A stretch of DNA of 64,000 nucleotides from Rotaria sordida (taxonomy: Eukaryota > Rotifera > Eurotatoria > Philodinida > Philodinidae), in contig CAJNOL010000172.1 of the NCBI GenBank assembly GCA_905250125.1, forward strand, positions 1 to 64,000, read 5' to 3'. Both the position numbers and the translations under genes were made by a program. Below the pieces are notes generated by a model. That model was not told the origin of the DNA. It did no database searches and worked only from the letters and a program-made list of their open reading frames with translations. Each line of letters starts with the position of its first letter. The first letter of the stretch is position 1. Of the stretch, positions 62,270 to 64,000 are shown piece after piece.

Positions 62270-64000
62270 ATGGGCAACAAAAATGATAAGTTAGAAAAAT
62301 CAAGATTACACGACATAAATAATAATTTATTAAATACAGATATCTATGATACAAGTTGGATTGAAGCATTTGAAAAATCGTTTAGTTTTGTTTGGTGTGA
62401 TGCATCAATTGGTACACAAAATACTGTCGATGATGATAAAAATACTATAACGCAATTAGCACGCATTATAAATCAAAATCGACAACTTGTACATACATTT
62501 AATGAATTAGATGCTTGTCGAGAATTTATTACACATGTTGATAATGTATGTCTGATTATATCAGGTACAATGGGTGAAGAACTTGTACCATTAATTCATA
62601 ATCTTGAACAAATACATTCTATATATATATTTTGTTTCAATAGAGAAAAACATCTTTTATGGTCATCACCTTATCGAAAAGTACGAGGAGTATTTAATAA
62701 TATAAATGATATATGTGAATCATTAAAATCTTATGTTAGTACACAATCATTACTTGAATATGATCGATTACAATTTGATGTTATTAGTAATGAAATAAAT
62801 TCATTAACCACAAATGAAGATCAACTACGTTTAATCTATTCGAAATTAAATAGAATTATTTTATTTAATATGGATTCATCTGATCATGGTAAACAACATA
62901 TGATTAATTATTGTCGAGATCAATATAAAACTGAAAATCAAATAGAATTAATAAATGATTTTGAACAAAATTATTCTAAACATAGTCCTATATGGTGGTA
63001 TACAAAAAATTATTTTTTTCAAGGTATTATTAATCGTGCACTACGTACACATGATTTATATGCATTATGTTCAATGCATCGATATATAAAAGATTTAGAT
63101 TTAAAAGTTTTACAAGTAAATGAAAGTAAACAAACAACAACAACAACAACTAGTTCATTAAATCTTTATTTTGGTCAATTTTTATTAAAATCTGATTTTG
63201 ATGAAATAAAACAAAATGTTGGTGGATTAATGTGTATTAATCAATGTGTATCTGCAAATTCTGAATTAAGTATTGCTCTTATGTATATTGAACAACAACA
63301 AAAATTAATATCAAATACTAATATAATTCGTGTAATTTTTCAAATACATATTGATCGTACAAAAGAATCTATTGTTTCATATGCTAATACCGGTTTTGTA
63401 AGTCAATTTGTTCATGAAAAAGAATATCTTATATCAATGTTAAGTGTATATCGTATTAATAAAATTGAAAAACTTCTTGGTGTATCATCAGCATGGTTAA
63501 TACAAATAACATTAATTGATAAAAATGATAAACAATATAATAATTTAACACAATGTATAAATGAATATAGATTAGAAAAAATGAATTTAACAGAAATTGG
63601 TTATACAATTTGGAATCGTTTAAATCTATTTAAATCAACTAATAAATTATTTAAACAAGTATTATATAATAATCCACAAGAACTTCGAGAAATTATTTTA
63701 CATTATAATATGGGTATTATTTATGATAGTTTATGTCAATATGAAAAATCATTAAATGAATATCGAAAAGTATTACATATTGCACGAGAATATATACCAA
63801 GTTGTTATCAAAAAGATGATTTATGTTTAGTATCATTATTTTCAAATATGGCAGCAGTTTTTGAACAACAAAATCATTTTAGTGATGCATTTACACATGC
63901 ATTTCGTGCATTAGAAATTGTTCTTAGGATTCAAGATGATTCAATATTAAAAAAAGAACTTGAAAGTTCATGTTATTATAATCTTGGTTTAATACATGAT
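62270..64000 (+). CDS. ADP-ribosyltransferase-like/TPR protein, 3' truncated by window
   Basis: Open for 577 codons to the window edge with no intron or stop; the C-terminus is outside. Residues about 35-155 form an N-terminal domain (VWCDA, CLIISGTMGEELVP, YIFCFN) that I recall preceding ART domains in rotifer proteins. Residues about 230-402 resemble the R-S-E type mono-ADP-ribosyltransferase fold: LYFGQ (299-303), VGGLMCINQCVSANS (317-331) and the ExE pair EKE (383-385). The Arg expected in the first motif is Phe301, and the Ser-Thr-Ser motif is altered, so NAD-dependent activity is doubtful. From about 475 on, TPR-like repeats begin (YNMGIIYDSLCQYEKSLNEY, then FSNMAAVFEQQNHFSDAF, then YYNLGLIHD). 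The start MGNKND is the first Met after an in-frame stop at 62180. Modification, scaffold or immune roles are all possible. Confidence 0.82.
   Translation, partial: MGNKNDKLEKSRLHDINNNLLNTDIYDTSWIEAFEKSFSFVWCDASIGTQNTVDDDKNTITQLARIINQNRQLVHTFNELDACREFITHVDNVCLIISGTMGEELVPLIHNLEQIHSIYIFCFNREKHLLWSSPYRKVRGVFNNINDICESLKSYVSTQSLLEYDRLQFDVISNEINSLTTNEDQLRLIYSKLNRIILFNMDSSDHGKQHMINYCRDQYKTENQIELINDFEQNYSKHSPIWWYTKNYFFQGIINRALRTHDLYALCSMHRYIKDLDLKVLQVNESKQTTTTTTSSLNLYFGQFLLKSDFDEIKQNVGGLMCINQCVSANSELSIALMYIEQQQKLISNTNIIRVIFQIHIDRTKESIVSYANTGFVSQFVHEKEYLISMLSVYRINKIEKLLGVSSAWLIQITLIDKNDKQYNNLTQCINEYRLEKMNLTEIGYTIWNRLNLFKSTNKLFKQVLYNNPQELREIILHYNMGIIYDSLCQYEKSLNEYRKVLHIAREYIPSCYQKDDLCLVSLFSNMAAVFEQQNHFSDAFTHAFRALEIVLRIQDDSILKKELESSCYYNLGLIHD

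Noticed and set aside
1..64000. CRISPR arrays, operons, rRNA or tRNA genes
   Set aside because: None found; the window is intron-bearing eukaryotic DNA.

Overview
The window is nuclear DNA of a small animal. It is very AT-rich, codons strongly prefer A or T, and most introns are short (about 40-90 bp, GT-AG). Metazoan-only families are present (ephrin, class A GPCR, aquaglyceroporins, mitochondrial seryl-tRNA synthetase). The right-edge gene joins an N-terminal domain, an ADP-ribosyltransferase-like domain and TPR repeats, an architecture I associate with bdelloid rotifers. A bdelloid rotifer (Rotaria/Adineta-like) is therefore the best guess; this is inference from content, not a database match. 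All exon structures were assembled by hand from splice signals, reading phase and family similarity.

Layout, left to right. 583-2411 (+): a low-complexity protein with a PP1-docking-like RVYF motif. 3149-6036 and 6519-11155 (both -): two tandem aquaglyceroporins; the second has NPV instead of NPA in its second pore loop. 14523-17210 (+): a calmodulin-like four-EF-hand protein, convergent with a tiny secreted peptide gene at 17309-17521 (-) that looks like an amidated neuropeptide precursor. 21813-23566 (-): a single-pass membrane protein with polyQ, a Cys cluster and a YEEI motif. 33573-39550 (+): an ephrin gene with two candidate first exons in the same splice phase and a C-terminal GPI-type tail. 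41486-44667 (-): mitochondrial SerRS (13 exons), head-to-head with a KEN-box orphan gene at 44974-46825 (+). 50789-52345 (-): a 444-residue orphan. 57551-59797 (+): a class A GPCR. 62270 to the window end (+): the ART-like/TPR protein.

The most striking non-genic signal is a series of long inverted-repeat (foldback/MITE-like) elements: 8361-9575, 15386-16162, 20849-21046, 29233-29850, 47097-48362, 49557-50102 and 60405-61035. Four are flanked by TA dinucleotides and have Tc1/mariner-like long terminal inverted repeats; none holds a recognisable transposase. Two lie inside introns.

The genes do not form one pathway. They cover water/solute transport (aquaglyceroporins), calcium sensing (EF-hand), cell-surface signalling (ephrin, GPCR, YEEI membrane protein, candidate peptide) and organelle translation (SerRS). 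The roughly 10 kb gene-poor stretch before the ephrin (23567-33572) and the roughly 5 kb stretch before the GPCR (52346-57550) could hold regulatory DNA, but I see no specific motif to prove it.
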